From Fidelibacterota bacterium (GTDB lineage Bacteria; Marinisomatota; Marinisomatia; Marinisomatales; Marinisomataceae): a stretch of 11,393 nucleotides of DNA. Below are positions 1 to 7,814 of the stretch, in pieces. Where the stretch lies: positions 1 to 11,393 of the forward strand of contig DTWI01000183.1 of assembly GCA_012963075.1 (NCBI GenBank), in the 5' to 3' direction. Position 1 is the first letter of the stretch. The number at the start of each line of letters is the position of its first letter. The position numbers were made by a program, and so were the translations under genes. The notes under the pieces were generated by a model, which worked only from the letters and a program-made list of their open reading frames with translations, did no database searches and was not told the origin of the DNA.

Positions 1-1
1 A

Positions 2-1045
2 AAAAATAAATTTATTGCAGAATATGATGCAAACATATTTGTTACAACCGATGATGAAGATGTGCAAGTTGCAACCGGTTCTTTCTCAGATAAAATTATA
101 TCTAATAAATTTTCTGAAACTACTTCTAAGGTTAAAAGTACGGTTCTAAACACTTCTTTCATTGTGCCTTTAGGTGATTATAATATTTCTATAAATGTAA
201 AGGATCTTGATACAAAACTAAGTAGCAAAAAGAATAACAAAGTAAAATTAAAACAATTCTCAAACGATTCTCAAGTTTATGATCCAATATTTATAAAAGA
301 AGCAAAAGGAGAATGGGGATTTGAATCTAATAAATTTCCGATCGATGCTAACCAAATAGTTGTTAAGAACAATGAAATACAATTTTACCAATATGCTGTT
401 ATTAATGCAGGAGTATATGAAATGGTCATTAATATTCTGAGCGGAAAAGAAGTACAGTGGAGCAAGACGATTAATTCATCGAGTGAGAGTAGAATTGTTT
501 CCCATTTAATTACGGTCCCTACAAAGGATATAAATAGAAAAGATTTAAAGGTACAAGTTTCTGTAAATCAAAAAAATTCTACAGAATCCAGATCTTTAAG
601 GTTTAGATTTAGAAATTCTTTTATGCCTGATAGCATTAATAATATTGATTTAGCATTATCTCAAATGAATTATATTTTAACATCTGATGAAAGAAAAGAA
701 CTAAAAAAACTAAAGCAGAGCGACAAAGAAAATTTTTTCAAAAAAGCATGGGCACGAAGAGATCCAAAACCTGATACAAAAGTTAACGAATTAATGAATG
801 AATATTATGCAAGAGTTGCATTTACAGAGGAAAATTTTTCTAGAGGAACTTCAGGAGGTTGGCGATCTGATATGGGTATGATTTTTATTTTATTTGGTAA
901 ACCTGATGACATTCAGAGGTATACTTCAATGCAAAACAATTATAGTTATGAGACTTGGTATTATTTTTCTATTGGACAAGAATTTGCCTTTGTTGATGAC
1001 TATGGTTTTGGTGATTATAGATTAAGATATCCATTTGTATACTAA
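2..1045 (+). CDS. GWxTD-domain protein, 3' part (5' end outside window)
   Basis: The reading frame is open to the left edge, so the true start lies upstream; 347 codons are visible. A GTG at 62 is in frame, but the frame runs on in front of it and this is not a convincing start. The first half (about 1-200) is rich in alternating beta-strand patterns, as in an Ig-like or beta-sandwich domain. The last 150 residues match the GWxTD domain. They hold a helix with LTSDERKEL, then a KAWARRDP segment, the signature itself as G-W-R-S-D at nt 857-871, then an IFILFGKPDDI strand-turn and an ETWYYF motif near the C-terminus. GWxTD proteins are known mainly from the FCB group and nearby phyla, are usually exported, and have no established function. 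The gene ends 4 bases before the next start, so the two are probably co-transcribed. Family assignment is fairly sure; the role is unknown. Confidence 0.82.
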   Translation, partial: KNKFIAEYDANIFVTTDDEDVQVATGSFSDKIISNKFSETTSKVKSTVLNTSFIVPLGDYNISINVKDLDTKLSSKKNNKVKLKQFSNDSQVYDPIFIKEAKGEWGFESNKFPIDANQIVVKNNEIQFYQYAVINAGVYEMVINILSGKEVQWSKTINSSSESRIVSHLITVPTKDINRKDLKVQVSVNQKNSTESRSLRFRFRNSFMPDSINNIDLALSQMNYILTSDERKELKKLKQSDKENFFKKAWARRDPKPDTKVNELMNEYYARVAFTEENFSRGTSGGWRSDMGMIFILFGKPDDIQRYTSMQNNYSYETWYYFSIGQEFAFVDDYGFGDYRLRYPFVY

Positions 1046-1049
1046 TTTT

Positions 1050-1610
1050 ATGAGTAAAGAAGACTACAAGAGAAAATACGAGGAATTAAAAAAAGCACAA
1101 GAAGGGCTTCATGAAAAGCATAAAGATTCTATGCAGAAATTAGAAGATGCTATGCAAAAATTAGAAGAATTAATAGGGTATAGTGATAGTAAAGTAAGTT
1201 CTGAATCTCATCAGTTATATACTGATGGGGCAGCTGAATTTGATGACAATTATAAACCAATTAATGCCGCAATTGGAGGACTTTTAAAAAAGGGAGACAA
1301 AGTAATTTTTTCTTTTGCCGAAAATATTGGTAGTGGCCGCACAAGTAATGAAGCAGAGTATTTAGCTTTAATTAAAGGGATTCAAGAATGCATTGAACAT
1401 AAAATTTATGATGTTAATATATGCGCTGATAGCAAATTAGTTGTTAATCAGGTTAATGGTAAATATAAGCTAAAAGACCCTAAAATGATTAAGCTTCATG
1501 GCGAAGTGGTAAAGTTGTGTTCTAAACTACAATCTTGGAACATATCTCATATAATTAGAGAAAAGAACACAGAAGCTGACGATTTGAGCAAAAAGGGATT
1601 AAGGAAATAA
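1050..1610 (+). CDS. RNase H-fold (RNase HI-like) protein with N-terminal coiled coil
   Basis: A 186-residue protein starting at ATG 1050. The frame extends a few codons upstream only through a TTG inside the preceding gene, so ATG is preferred. Residues 1-45 are charged and helical with a heptad pattern, a likely coiled coil. Residues 55-186 form an RNase H domain of the RnhA/RVT_3 type. The four metal-binding acids are visible: D59 in LYTDGAA, E103 in SNEAEYLAL, D127 in CADSKLV and D177 in NTEADDLSKKG. Family members cleave the RNA strand of RNA:DNA hybrids, which clears primers and R-loops in the cytoplasm. The intact D-E-D-D set suggests an active nuclease. It lies 4 bases after the GWxTD gene and 40 bases before mreB; nothing links it to cell shape beyond position. 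It could instead be a specialised paralogue rather than the main RNase HI. Confidence 0.85.
   Translation: MSKEDYKRKYEELKKAQEGLHEKHKDSMQKLEDAMQKLEELIGYSDSKVSSESHQLYTDGAAEFDDNYKPINAAIGGLLKKGDKVIFSFAENIGSGRTSNEAEYLALIKGIQECIEHKIYDVNICADSKLVVNQVNGKYKLKDPKMIKLHGEVVKLCSKLQSWNISHIIREKNTEADDLSKKGLRK
1125..1166 (+). repeat. 21-bp tandem duplication, one coiled-coil heptad
   Basis: Two adjacent 21-base units (1125-1145 and 1146-1166) agree at 19 of 21 positions. They encode DSMQKLE and DAMQKLE, residues 26-39 of the RNase H-like protein. The unit length is exactly one heptad, so copying lengthened the coiled coil without shifting frame. Confidence 0.85.
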
Positions 1611-1650
1611 AAAGATAATGAATAGGAATAATATTTTATAAATTGCATCT

Positions 1651-2685
1651 ATGAAATTTAAGTTTTTAGACAATATAATGGATAGTTTTGATTGGGTTAG
1701 TGGTGATATTGCTATTGATTTAGGCACGGCAAATACTTTGATATGGCTTGCAGGTAAAGGTGTCATTATTAATGAGCCATCAATTATCGCAAAATCAACA
1801 AAAAGTGGCGAAGTTATAGCTATTGGAAATGAAGCTAAAAAGATGTTGGGGAAGACACACCAAGGTATTGAGACAATTCGACCATTAAGAGATGGAGTAA
1901 TTGCAGATTATAATGCGGTGGACGCCATGTTACAAGGGTTTATCAGAAAAGTAAATTTAAACCGACTTACAAGACCAAAAATGGTAATTTGTGTACCTTC
2001 TGGTGTTACTGAAGTAGAACGAAGAGCTGTGAAAGATTCAGGAGAAAAACAAGCTGCAAGAGAAGTTTTTTTGGTTGATGAACCTATTGCTGCTGCAATA
2101 GGGATTGGACTTGATATCAGTAAGCCTATAGGTAACATTATTGTTGATATTGGTGGCGGTACTACTGAGGTAGCGGTTATATCTCTAAATGGAGTTGTTA
2201 CAAAAAAAGCAATTAGAGTTGCTGGCGATGAAATGGATGAGGCTATTATACACTGGTTTAGGAATGAACATAAACTTGAAATTGGAGAGCAGACAGCAGA
2301 AGAAATAAAAATTTCTGTTGGTTCTGCTATGAGAATTCGTTCTAAGAATATTTTAATAAAAGGGAGAGATTTGGTATCCGGTATACCTAAAACTCTAGAG
2401 GTTCGATCTGATGAAATTAGACAAGCTTTAAAAGATCCTTTAAGCAGAATTGTGGAAGTTATAAAACAAGCATTAGAAGATACTCCTCCTCAATTATCTG
2501 CAGATATTGTAGAGAGGGGCATTATTTTAGCTGGTGGAGGTTCTTTATTAAAAGGCCTTGATCAAGTTTTAAGAGAAAAAACAGGAGTACCTGTCAATGT
2601 TGCTGATGAACCACACCTAAGTGTTGTAAAGGGATGTGGTTTAATTATTGAGAATCTTGAGAAATATAAACATGTTCTTTGGTAA
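1651..2685 (+). CDS. mreB: Rod shape-determining protein MreB (bacterial actin)
   Basis: A 344-residue actin-fold ATPase at the usual MreB length. It polymerises on the inner face of the cytoplasmic membrane and guides the Rod complex that inserts sidewall peptidoglycan. Visible motifs are phosphate-1 (D23-LGTANT), an INEPSIIA segment near 41, the VDEP stretch with catalytic-type E144 followed by AAAIG, phosphate-2 (D166-IGGGTTEVAV) and the adenosine loop (A294-GGGSLLKGL). The first 15 residues (KFKFLDNIMDSFDWV) form an amphipathic segment that could bind membrane, as in other Gram-negative MreBs. ATG 1651 keeps this segment; an inner ATG at 1678 would remove most of it. There is no clear Shine-Dalgarno sequence. 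mreB heads a five-gene cluster and stops 2 bases before mreC. Identification is secure. Confidence 0.98.
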   Translation: MKFKFLDNIMDSFDWVSGDIAIDLGTANTLIWLAGKGVIINEPSIIAKSTKSGEVIAIGNEAKKMLGKTHQGIETIRPLRDGVIADYNAVDAMLQGFIRKVNLNRLTRPKMVICVPSGVTEVERRAVKDSGEKQAAREVFLVDEPIAAAIGIGLDISKPIGNIIVDIGGGTTEVAVISLNGVVTKKAIRVAGDEMDEAIIHWFRNEHKLEIGEQTAEEIKISVGSAMRIRSKNILIKGRDLVSGIPKTLEVRSDEIRQALKDPLSRIVEVIKQALEDTPPQLSADIVERGIILAGGGSLLKGLDQVLREKTGVPVNVADEPHLSVVKGCGLIIENLEKYKHVLW

Positions 2686-2687
2686 GA

Positions 2688-3482
2688 ATGATTAATGCTG
2701 GATTATTCAATGAGAAAAGTTTACCTGTATCCACTTTATTAATCTGTATTTTTTTATCGATTCTTCTGATTTTTTCAAGTGAAAATGAAAAAGTCCAGTC
2801 TTTTAGAGTATATACTGCAGACAAATTTTCTTTTTTATATCAACCATTCAATTGGATTGATAATCAATTTTTTTTGATGAAAAGGATAGAAGTTCTTGCA
2901 TCAGAAAATTTGAAACTAAATTTAGAAAATCAAATTTTATTTTCAAATGAACTAGAAAATAAACGTTTACGTGAGTTTCTTGACTTCAAAGCTAAAAGAG
3001 ACCATAATTTTATCGGTTCAGATGTTATATCGAAGGGAACTAGTTCTAATCTTAATGCCTTTCTAATCAATCAAGGGTCGAATAGTGGGGTTAAGAAAAA
3101 TGATCCTGTATTATCTTCAAAAGGGGTTATTGGAAAAATTATTGCTGTATCTGATGATCATTCTTCTGTCCAGCTTATAAGTGATGGTAATTTCAGGCTT
3201 AGTGTTAAGATAATGCCATCTGAAAGCGAAGGAATAATGCGCTGGAAAAATAATCAGATTTGTGAAATATTCGAGGTTAAAAAAACTGCAGAAGTTAATA
3301 TCGGTGATATAGTGTTGACATCAGATATTAGTTCTTATTTTCCTCCAAATCTTCCAGTGGGTGAAGTTGTAAGTATCTATAATAAATTAGATAGCTTTAA
3401 CAAAATTGTTCGTTTAGAACTTTATACTGATTTGTCTACAATAAATCAGTTATTTATTATTATTGATGAGAATAGGGAATAG
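2688..3482 (+). CDS. mreC: Rod shape-determining protein MreC
   Basis: A 264-residue bitopic membrane protein. A single transmembrane segment (about 13-30) is followed by a coiled coil (about 64-100), which dimerises MreC in the periplasm, and a beta-rich domain (about 108-258). The family-typical stretches are NQGSNSGVKKNDPVLSSKGVIGKI (127-150, shown here in parts: NQGSNSGV, then SKGVIGKI) and GDIVLTS followed by PPNLPVGEV (206-227). MreC activates PBP2 and links MreB to the synthases. I chose ATG 2688, two bases after the mreB stop; an upstream in-frame TTG at 2679 lies inside mreB. With so tight a gap, translation is probably coupled to mreB. Identification rests on domain layout, motifs and position. 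Confidence 0.95.
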   Translation: MINAGLFNEKSLPVSTLLICIFLSILLIFSSENEKVQSFRVYTADKFSFLYQPFNWIDNQFFLMKRIEVLASENLKLNLENQILFSNELENKRLREFLDFKAKRDHNFIGSDVISKGTSSNLNAFLINQGSNSGVKKNDPVLSSKGVIGKIIAVSDDHSSVQLISDGNFRLSVKIMPSESEGIMRWKNNQICEIFEVKKTAEVNIGDIVLTSDISSYFPPNLPVGEVVSIYNKLDSFNKIVRLELYTDLSTINQLFIIIDENRE

Positions 3483-3488
3483 ATTGTT

Positions 3489-3965
3489 ATGAGATTATTT
3501 ATCCAATACTTTTGTTTAGCAGTTACTTTACAATTGGTATTTTCTGAACTTTTAACTATTAATGGATTTCAGCCTAATATTATTCTGTTATTTGTTATCT
3601 TATCTCAAATGTCTCAGCCTAATATTCCAAAAGCTGTCATAACAGGTTTTCTGGTTGGACTGATTTGTGATTTAATTTTATTTACCGGTACGTATTTAGG
3701 TTTATCAAGTCTAATCTTTTCAATCTGTGCGTTTATAGCATCTCGAATTCGTTTTAATTTTGTATTCCGAACTTTTGATTTATACTGGATAACTACTTTA
3801 TTGATTGGTATAGTGGTTTACTGTTTGTTTAGATATGACTTCCTTTTCTTTAGCAACTTCTTTCTTTTTCTCAAGAATGTAATTTCAATTTCATTGTATT
3901 CTGTTTTTGTTTCTTTTATTCTAGTAAAACTCTTTTCATTAAAAAGGATCATATTAAGTGCTTAA
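3489..3965 (+). CDS. mreD: Rod shape-determining protein MreD
   Basis: A 158-residue, very hydrophobic protein with about five predicted membrane helices, which is the usual MreD length and shape. MreD sits in the cytoplasmic membrane and works with MreC in the elongation complex. Sequence conservation in this family is low, so position between mreC and mrdA is the main support, together with typical features such as QPNIILLFVI near the second helix and the GFLVGLICDLILFTG segment with its buried Asp. ATG 3489 is preceded by an AGGG at 3474-3477, a modest ribosome-binding site placed over the end of mreC. The 3' end overlaps the GTG start of mrdA by 8 bases. Confidence 0.93.
   Translation: MRLFIQYFCLAVTLQLVFSELLTINGFQPNIILLFVILSQMSQPNIPKAVITGFLVGLICDLILFTGTYLGLSSLIFSICAFIASRIRFNFVFRTFDLYWITTLLIGIVVYCLFRYDFLFFSNFFLFLKNVISISLYSVFVSFILVKLFSLKRIILSA
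3943..3948 (+). promoter_or_regulatory. Ribosome-binding site for the GTG start of mrdA
   Basis: AAAGGA lies inside the end of mreD, 9 bases before GTG 3958. There is no ATG near the start of the mrdA frame, and this purine-rich site at normal spacing supports GTG as the real initiation codon. Confidence 0.55.
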
Positions 3966-5727
3966 GATTGATAATAAAGCGGATATATTTCATTATAGAA
4001 CTTTATTTTTTATCTTATGTTTATCATTACTTACTTTAATAGGGAGATACTACTATCTACAAGTAATTGAATATGAAAGGCATTTTTCTAAATCGCAAAT
4101 TAATCGTGTAAAAGCAGTTACTACTTATGCTCCAAGAGGTTTAATTTTAGATCGTTCCGGTGAAATTCTTGTAGATAATTATCCAACGTATATTTTAACA
4201 GTAATACCATACAAACTAGATGATAAAGAAGCTATATTTAAAGAATTAGCTCTAATCTTAGATACTAATTTAGATAAATTAAATAAGAGATATAAAAAGT
4301 ATTATAGAGGAAAATTTCTTCCTGCTATTCTTGCGAAAAATCTTTCATTTGAACAGATTTCTCAGATAGAAGAAAGAAGACTGGATTTTCCTGGATTTGA
4401 ATATGAACGATTTGATGAAAGAATTTATCCTTCGCCATTTAATGAAGCACATTTTTTAGGTTATTTAAAAGAAGTAGATCGAGATACTATTCCATACCTT
4501 GATAAAGGTCTTTTGTATAGAGCAGGAGAATTAATTGGATGGCAAGGAGTAGAAAAACAGTATGAAAAACAATTAAGGTTCTCTAAGGGAGTTAATTATG
4601 TGGAGGTTGATACATATGGTCGAGAGATATTTGAATTAGAAGAAAACAGAATTCATGCTTTTCCTGGAGACAATCTTTCCTTATCAATTGATTCAAATCT
4701 ACAAAGATTTGTTAAGGATTTATTGGTGGATAAAAAAGGGTCAGTTATTATTTCCGATATTAATAGCGGTGAAATTCTCAGTATGGTTAGTAGTCCCTCT
4801 TATGATTTAGGTGTATACAGAGGGACAACATCTGAAGAAGATTGGGATAAACTACTCTCAAATTCCGACAAACCTTTATTAAATAGATCTATTGCAGGAC
4901 TATATCCTGCCGGTTCAATGTTAAAATTAATTACAACAATTAATCTTTTAGAAGACGATATTGTTGCTCTCTCAGATTCCGTACTATGTTCAGGTGTAAT
5001 AGAATATGGGGGAAATGAGTTTCATTGTTGGAATGAAAATGGACATGGTTATGTAGATTTAAATGAAGCTATTGTCCAATCATGTAATATTTATTTCTAT
5101 GAAAAAGTACAATTATTGTCTTTAGAAAGTTGGGTTAAAACTGCTAGAAATTTTGGGTTTAGTAGTTTAACAGAAATTGATTTACCAAATGAAAAAATTG
5201 GATTGATACCAGATCGAGAATTTTTTACCAAACGATATGGTAGATGGGGCTGGTCTGAGAGAGGAGTATTATTAAATCTTACATTAGGCCAAGGTGATAT
5301 ATTAGTTACACCAATCCAAACATTGCGTTTTATTAACCATATTGCATCAAAAGGGGAAACTGCAAAATTAAAGATAAATCTTAATAAAGATATTAGCTAC
5401 TATACTCCAATTGAGTATTCAGATGAAACGTGGGATTATGTATGGAGCTCATTATTTGATGTGATTAATGCAACAGAAGGAACTGGTTGGAGAGCAATGT
5501 CTCCTAGTAAAGATTTGCAATTTTTTGGAAAAACTGGTACTGCAGAAAATCCTCATGGAGATGCACATGCTTCGTTTATAGGATTTTTTGAGTTAAACGA
5601 TAGTAGATATTCAATTGTAATTATTGTTGAGAATGGAGGTAGCGGAGGTTCGGTAGCAGCTCCCTTGGCTGGTGATATAGTTTCATATTTTATTAATAAT
5701 TCACAAGAATATTTGGCGAATAGATAA
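3958..5727 (+). CDS. mrdA: Penicillin-binding protein 2, elongation transpeptidase
   Basis: A 589-residue class B PBP. It crosslinks new sidewall peptidoglycan in the periplasm as the partner of RodA. It has a short cytoplasmic tail, one membrane helix (about 15-35), a pedestal/dimerisation region containing the APRGLILDRSG motif (58-68) and the EHxxGYLxEV-type stretch (163-173), then the transpeptidase domain. The three active-site motifs are complete: S320-MLK323 (nucleophile Ser), S375-C-N377 and K525-TG527. C344, C357, H363 and C376 lie where a zinc site is known in PBP2 proteins. The start is GTG, overlapping mreD by 8 bases, which suggests translational coupling. rodA follows after 2 bases. 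PBP2 is favoured over the division enzyme PBP3/FtsI because of the mreBCD-rodA context and the C-W-GHG-SCN-YFY pattern. Confidence 0.97.
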   Translation: MLKIDNKADIFHYRTLFFILCLSLLTLIGRYYYLQVIEYERHFSKSQINRVKAVTTYAPRGLILDRSGEILVDNYPTYILTVIPYKLDDKEAIFKELALILDTNLDKLNKRYKKYYRGKFLPAILAKNLSFEQISQIEERRLDFPGFEYERFDERIYPSPFNEAHFLGYLKEVDRDTIPYLDKGLLYRAGELIGWQGVEKQYEKQLRFSKGVNYVEVDTYGREIFELEENRIHAFPGDNLSLSIDSNLQRFVKDLLVDKKGSVIISDINSGEILSMVSSPSYDLGVYRGTTSEEDWDKLLSNSDKPLLNRSIAGLYPAGSMLKLITTINLLEDDIVALSDSVLCSGVIEYGGNEFHCWNENGHGYVDLNEAIVQSCNIYFYEKVQLLSLESWVKTARNFGFSSLTEIDLPNEKIGLIPDREFFTKRYGRWGWSERGVLLNLTLGQGDILVTPIQTLRFINHIASKGETAKLKINLNKDISYYTPIEYSDETWDYVWSSLFDVINATEGTGWRAMSPSKDLQFFGKTGTAENPHGDAHASFIGFFELNDSRYSIVIIVENGGSGGSVAAPLAGDIVSYFINNSQEYLANR

Positions 5728-5729
5728 TC

Positions 5730-6947
5730 ATGTCTTCCAATAATTCTATAGCTCTTAATCCAAAAGATTTAAGAATTCGACTAATTGTATTAACAGGTGG
5801 ATTGCTTATAATTGGGCTTGTTGCTCTTTATAGTATATCTGATAATCCCTTATCAATAGGTAGCTCATTTTTTAGGCAGTGTATATTTATTTTGCTCTCA
5901 ATTTTTGTTTATATACTAGTGAGAACTATTTCCTTAAAGACTATTCACGATAATTCAATAACTATTTTTATAGGAATAGTAATATTATGTTTTATTCCGT
6001 TTCTCCTACCACAAGTTGAGTATACATATCGATGGATTGATCTAGGTTTTATGACCATTCAACCATCAGAATATTTAAAGTTTGCATTAATTATTGTTAT
6101 CGCGCAATATCTGTCTAATCACCAAGTCAAAGTAAAATCTAAATCAATTATTATTATTCCTGTTATTTTAACTCTTTTTTGTGCTGGGATAGTGTTAAAT
6201 CAGCCAGATTTAGGGACATCAGTTATTATGTGTGCTCCTTTAATTCCAATGTTGCTTTGGGCTGGAGTCAATGGTTTTGTTATATTTTTAATGATTACCC
6301 CAATAATTACTATACTTGCAGCATCAAATACTATCTTCTTTAGTATATGGGCTATTATAATGTTTCTATGTTTTCTAATGTTTCGTCCAAATCTTATATC
6401 AGGTTCAGTGCTATATTTTGCCAATATTTTTACAGGTTTATTGGCTCCATTTTTTTGGAATAATTTAGCAGAGTATCAAAAACAAAGGATTCTAACATTT
6501 TTAAATCCAGATCTTGATCCAATGGGGTCTGCTTATCATATCATACAAAGTGTAACCGCAATTGGTTCTGGCGGTTTTTTTGGGAAAGGATTTGGTCAAG
6601 GATCTCAAACTCAACTTAAATTTTTGCCTGTCCAAGAATCAGATTTTATTTTATCAGTAATAGCTGAAGAGTTTGGATTTATGGGAGTTTCTGTTGTTAT
6701 GATTATCTTTTTCTTATTTATTAAAACCTTGCTTGATATTGCATTTAAATTGTCTGATTATTTTTCCAGCCTTGTTATAGTGGGTATAACTTCAATTCTT
6801 TTATCTCATATATTTATCAATTCTGCAATGACTATAGGGTTATTACCAGTTAAAGGGTTACCATTGCCTTTTATTTCAGCAGGAGGATCTTTTTTGTTAT
6901 CGTGTTTTATAATGTTGAGTTTGGTAATTAATTTATCCGACAATTAA
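5730..6947 (+). CDS. rodA: Peptidoglycan glycosyltransferase RodA (SEDS family)
   Basis: A 405-residue polytopic membrane protein of the SEDS family with about ten helices. It polymerises lipid II into glycan strands for sidewall growth, together with PBP2. Visible family motifs are RWIDLG followed by QPSEYLKFALI (101-121), NQPDLGTSV (157-165), and the extracellular loop YQKQRILTFLNPDLDPMGSAYHI. In that loop D263 corresponds to the Asp shown to be essential in RodA of other bacteria. IGSGGFFGKGFGQGSQ, FLPVQESDFI, AEEFG and the terminal GLLPVKGLPLPFISAGGS follow. ATG 5730 is 2 bases after the mrdA stop, with no Shine-Dalgarno sequence, which again suggests coupling. RodA is preferred over FtsW from the cluster. 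The stop codon lies inside a hairpin. Confidence 0.97.
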   Translation: MSSNNSIALNPKDLRIRLIVLTGGLLIIGLVALYSISDNPLSIGSSFFRQCIFILLSIFVYILVRTISLKTIHDNSITIFIGIVILCFIPFLLPQVEYTYRWIDLGFMTIQPSEYLKFALIIVIAQYLSNHQVKVKSKSIIIIPVILTLFCAGIVLNQPDLGTSVIMCAPLIPMLLWAGVNGFVIFLMITPIITILAASNTIFFSIWAIIMFLCFLMFRPNLISGSVLYFANIFTGLLAPFFWNNLAEYQKQRILTFLNPDLDPMGSAYHIIQSVTAIGSGGFFGKGFGQGSQTQLKFLPVQESDFILSVIAEEFGFMGVSVVMIIFFLFIKTLLDIAFKLSDYFSSLVIVGITSILLSHIFINSAMTIGLLPVKGLPLPFISAGGSFLLSCFIMLSLVINLSDN

Positions 6948-6960
6948 TAATAATTGTCGG
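6937..6960 (+). terminator. Perfect 10-bp hairpin over the rodA stop, possible terminator
   Basis: CCGACAATTA (6937-6946) and TAATTGTCGG (6951-6960) are exact reverse complements around a 4-base ATAA loop. The base of the stem is GC-rich, as in intrinsic terminators. The following bases are only T-rich (TTGAAGTTTT, then scattered T runs), so termination may be partial. It could instead protect the 3' end of the rod transcript. Confidence 0.5.
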
Positions 6961-7000
6961 TTGAAGTTTTCATCCTATTTACTTATTTTCTTGCTTCTTG

Positions 7001-7813
7001 ATGATGGCAAAAAAAATCTTTTATATTACTAGTGAAATGGAGCCTTTTGCTTCGACGTCTTCTTTGTCTGATTATTCTTCTAGTGTTCCTCTAAATCTTC
7101 AGTCAAAAGGAAACGATGTAAGATGTTTGATGCCGAAATACGGCTTTATTAGTGAGAGGAAATATATTCTAAGGGAAGTAATTCGCTTAAAAGAAATTTT
7201 CCTTAATTTTGATAATTTTGAACTCATGTGTGCTGCTAAAAGTGCATTTCTACCAAAATCTAGACTACAGGTATATTTCTTAGAGGAAAAAGAATTTTTT
7301 GGAGAGTTAAATAATCTTTTATATAAATCAAAAAATGGTCGATTTTTGACTAACAATAGCAAACGATTTGCTTTTTATTGTCTTGCAGCAATCAAAATGT
7401 TGCCAAATTTGTTTTGGTATCCAAATATTATTATTTGCAATGGTTGGACAGCAGCACTGATACCATTATTTCTAAATATATTATCAAAGGATAACAAAGA
7501 ATTTGCGAAGATTAAATCTATCTATTTAACTAATTCTCTTAATAGTGAAGTTGTTTTTGATTCTAAAAATATAGGATTACAAGATGAAACTATTTCTTCA
7601 ATTAAGTCGTTAAACTTAAATCAAGTAGGATGTATGTTTGCAGACAAGACCATTATTGTTAATGGTGAGAAGAATAAGATATCATCTAAGCTGATGGAAT
7701 TAAAAATATTTAAAGATTCGAAGAAATGTTCTATAGTCAACTTAAAAGGTGGTGAGGAAATAGATTATTCACCCCTATTTGATGCTATTGATAGTGCAAT
7801 TAAGGTTATATAG
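7001..7813 (+). CDS. Stand-alone GT5 (glycogen synthase) N-domain protein, probably non-catalytic
   Basis: A 270-residue protein resembling only the N-terminal half of GlgA-type glycogen/starch synthases. The opening KIFYITSEMEPF and the MPKYG at 44-48 are typical. The C-terminal GT-B half, which carries much of the ADP-glucose site, is absent. Sites expected in the N-half are changed: KTGGL reads STSSL (18-22), HDWH reads NGWT (147-150), and the VHNL segment reads TNSL (177-180), so the catalytic His is Asn. A stretch after MPKYG (ISERKYILREVIRL) resembles short 'glycogen synthase' proteins that I recall from Bacteroidota, so it is probably an inherited family, not a fresh truncation. Start is ATG 7001 or ATG 7004; no ribosome-binding site decides between them. 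A lipoprotein gene follows after one base. The function is unknown; a sugar-nucleotide sensing or scaffold role is only a guess. Confidence 0.8.
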   Translation: MMAKKIFYITSEMEPFASTSSLSDYSSSVPLNLQSKGNDVRCLMPKYGFISERKYILREVIRLKEIFLNFDNFELMCAAKSAFLPKSRLQVYFLEEKEFFGELNNLLYKSKNGRFLTNNSKRFAFYCLAAIKMLPNLFWYPNIIICNGWTAALIPLFLNILSKDNKEFAKIKSIYLTNSLNSEVVFDSKNIGLQDETISSIKSLNLNQVGCMFADKTIIVNGEKNKISSKLMELKIFKDSKKCSIVNLKGGEEIDYSPLFDAIDSAIKVI

Positions 7814-7814
7814 T

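Noticed and set aside
1611..1650. Possible promoter in front of mreB (TATAAA at 1637-1642 in an AT-rich gap)
   Set aside because: It is only 8 bases before the ATG and has no matching -35 element; such strings are expected by chance at this GC content.
1908..2138. Minus-strand open frame of 76 codons inside mreB
   Set aside because: It is fully antisense to a secure gene, has no ribosome-binding site and resembles no family; it is a shadow frame.
6200..6424. Minus-strand open frame of 74 codons inside rodA
   Set aside because: It mirrors the hydrophobic codon pattern of rodA and shows no independent coding features.
6961..6989. Possible promoter after the rodA hairpin (TTGAAG at 6961, TATTTT at 6984)
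   Set aside because: The spacing fits but both elements are weak and the organism's promoter consensus is unknown, so I do not list it as a feature.
7099..7362. Minus-strand open frame of 87 codons inside the GT5-like gene
   Set aside because: Antisense to a supported gene, with no start signal and no recognised protein pattern.
7001..7813. Reading the GT5-like gene as a recently broken glycogen synthase (pseudogene)
   Set aside because: The frame is intact, no C-domain remnant follows, the next gene starts one base later, and the sequence resembles a short family I recall from Bacteroidota.
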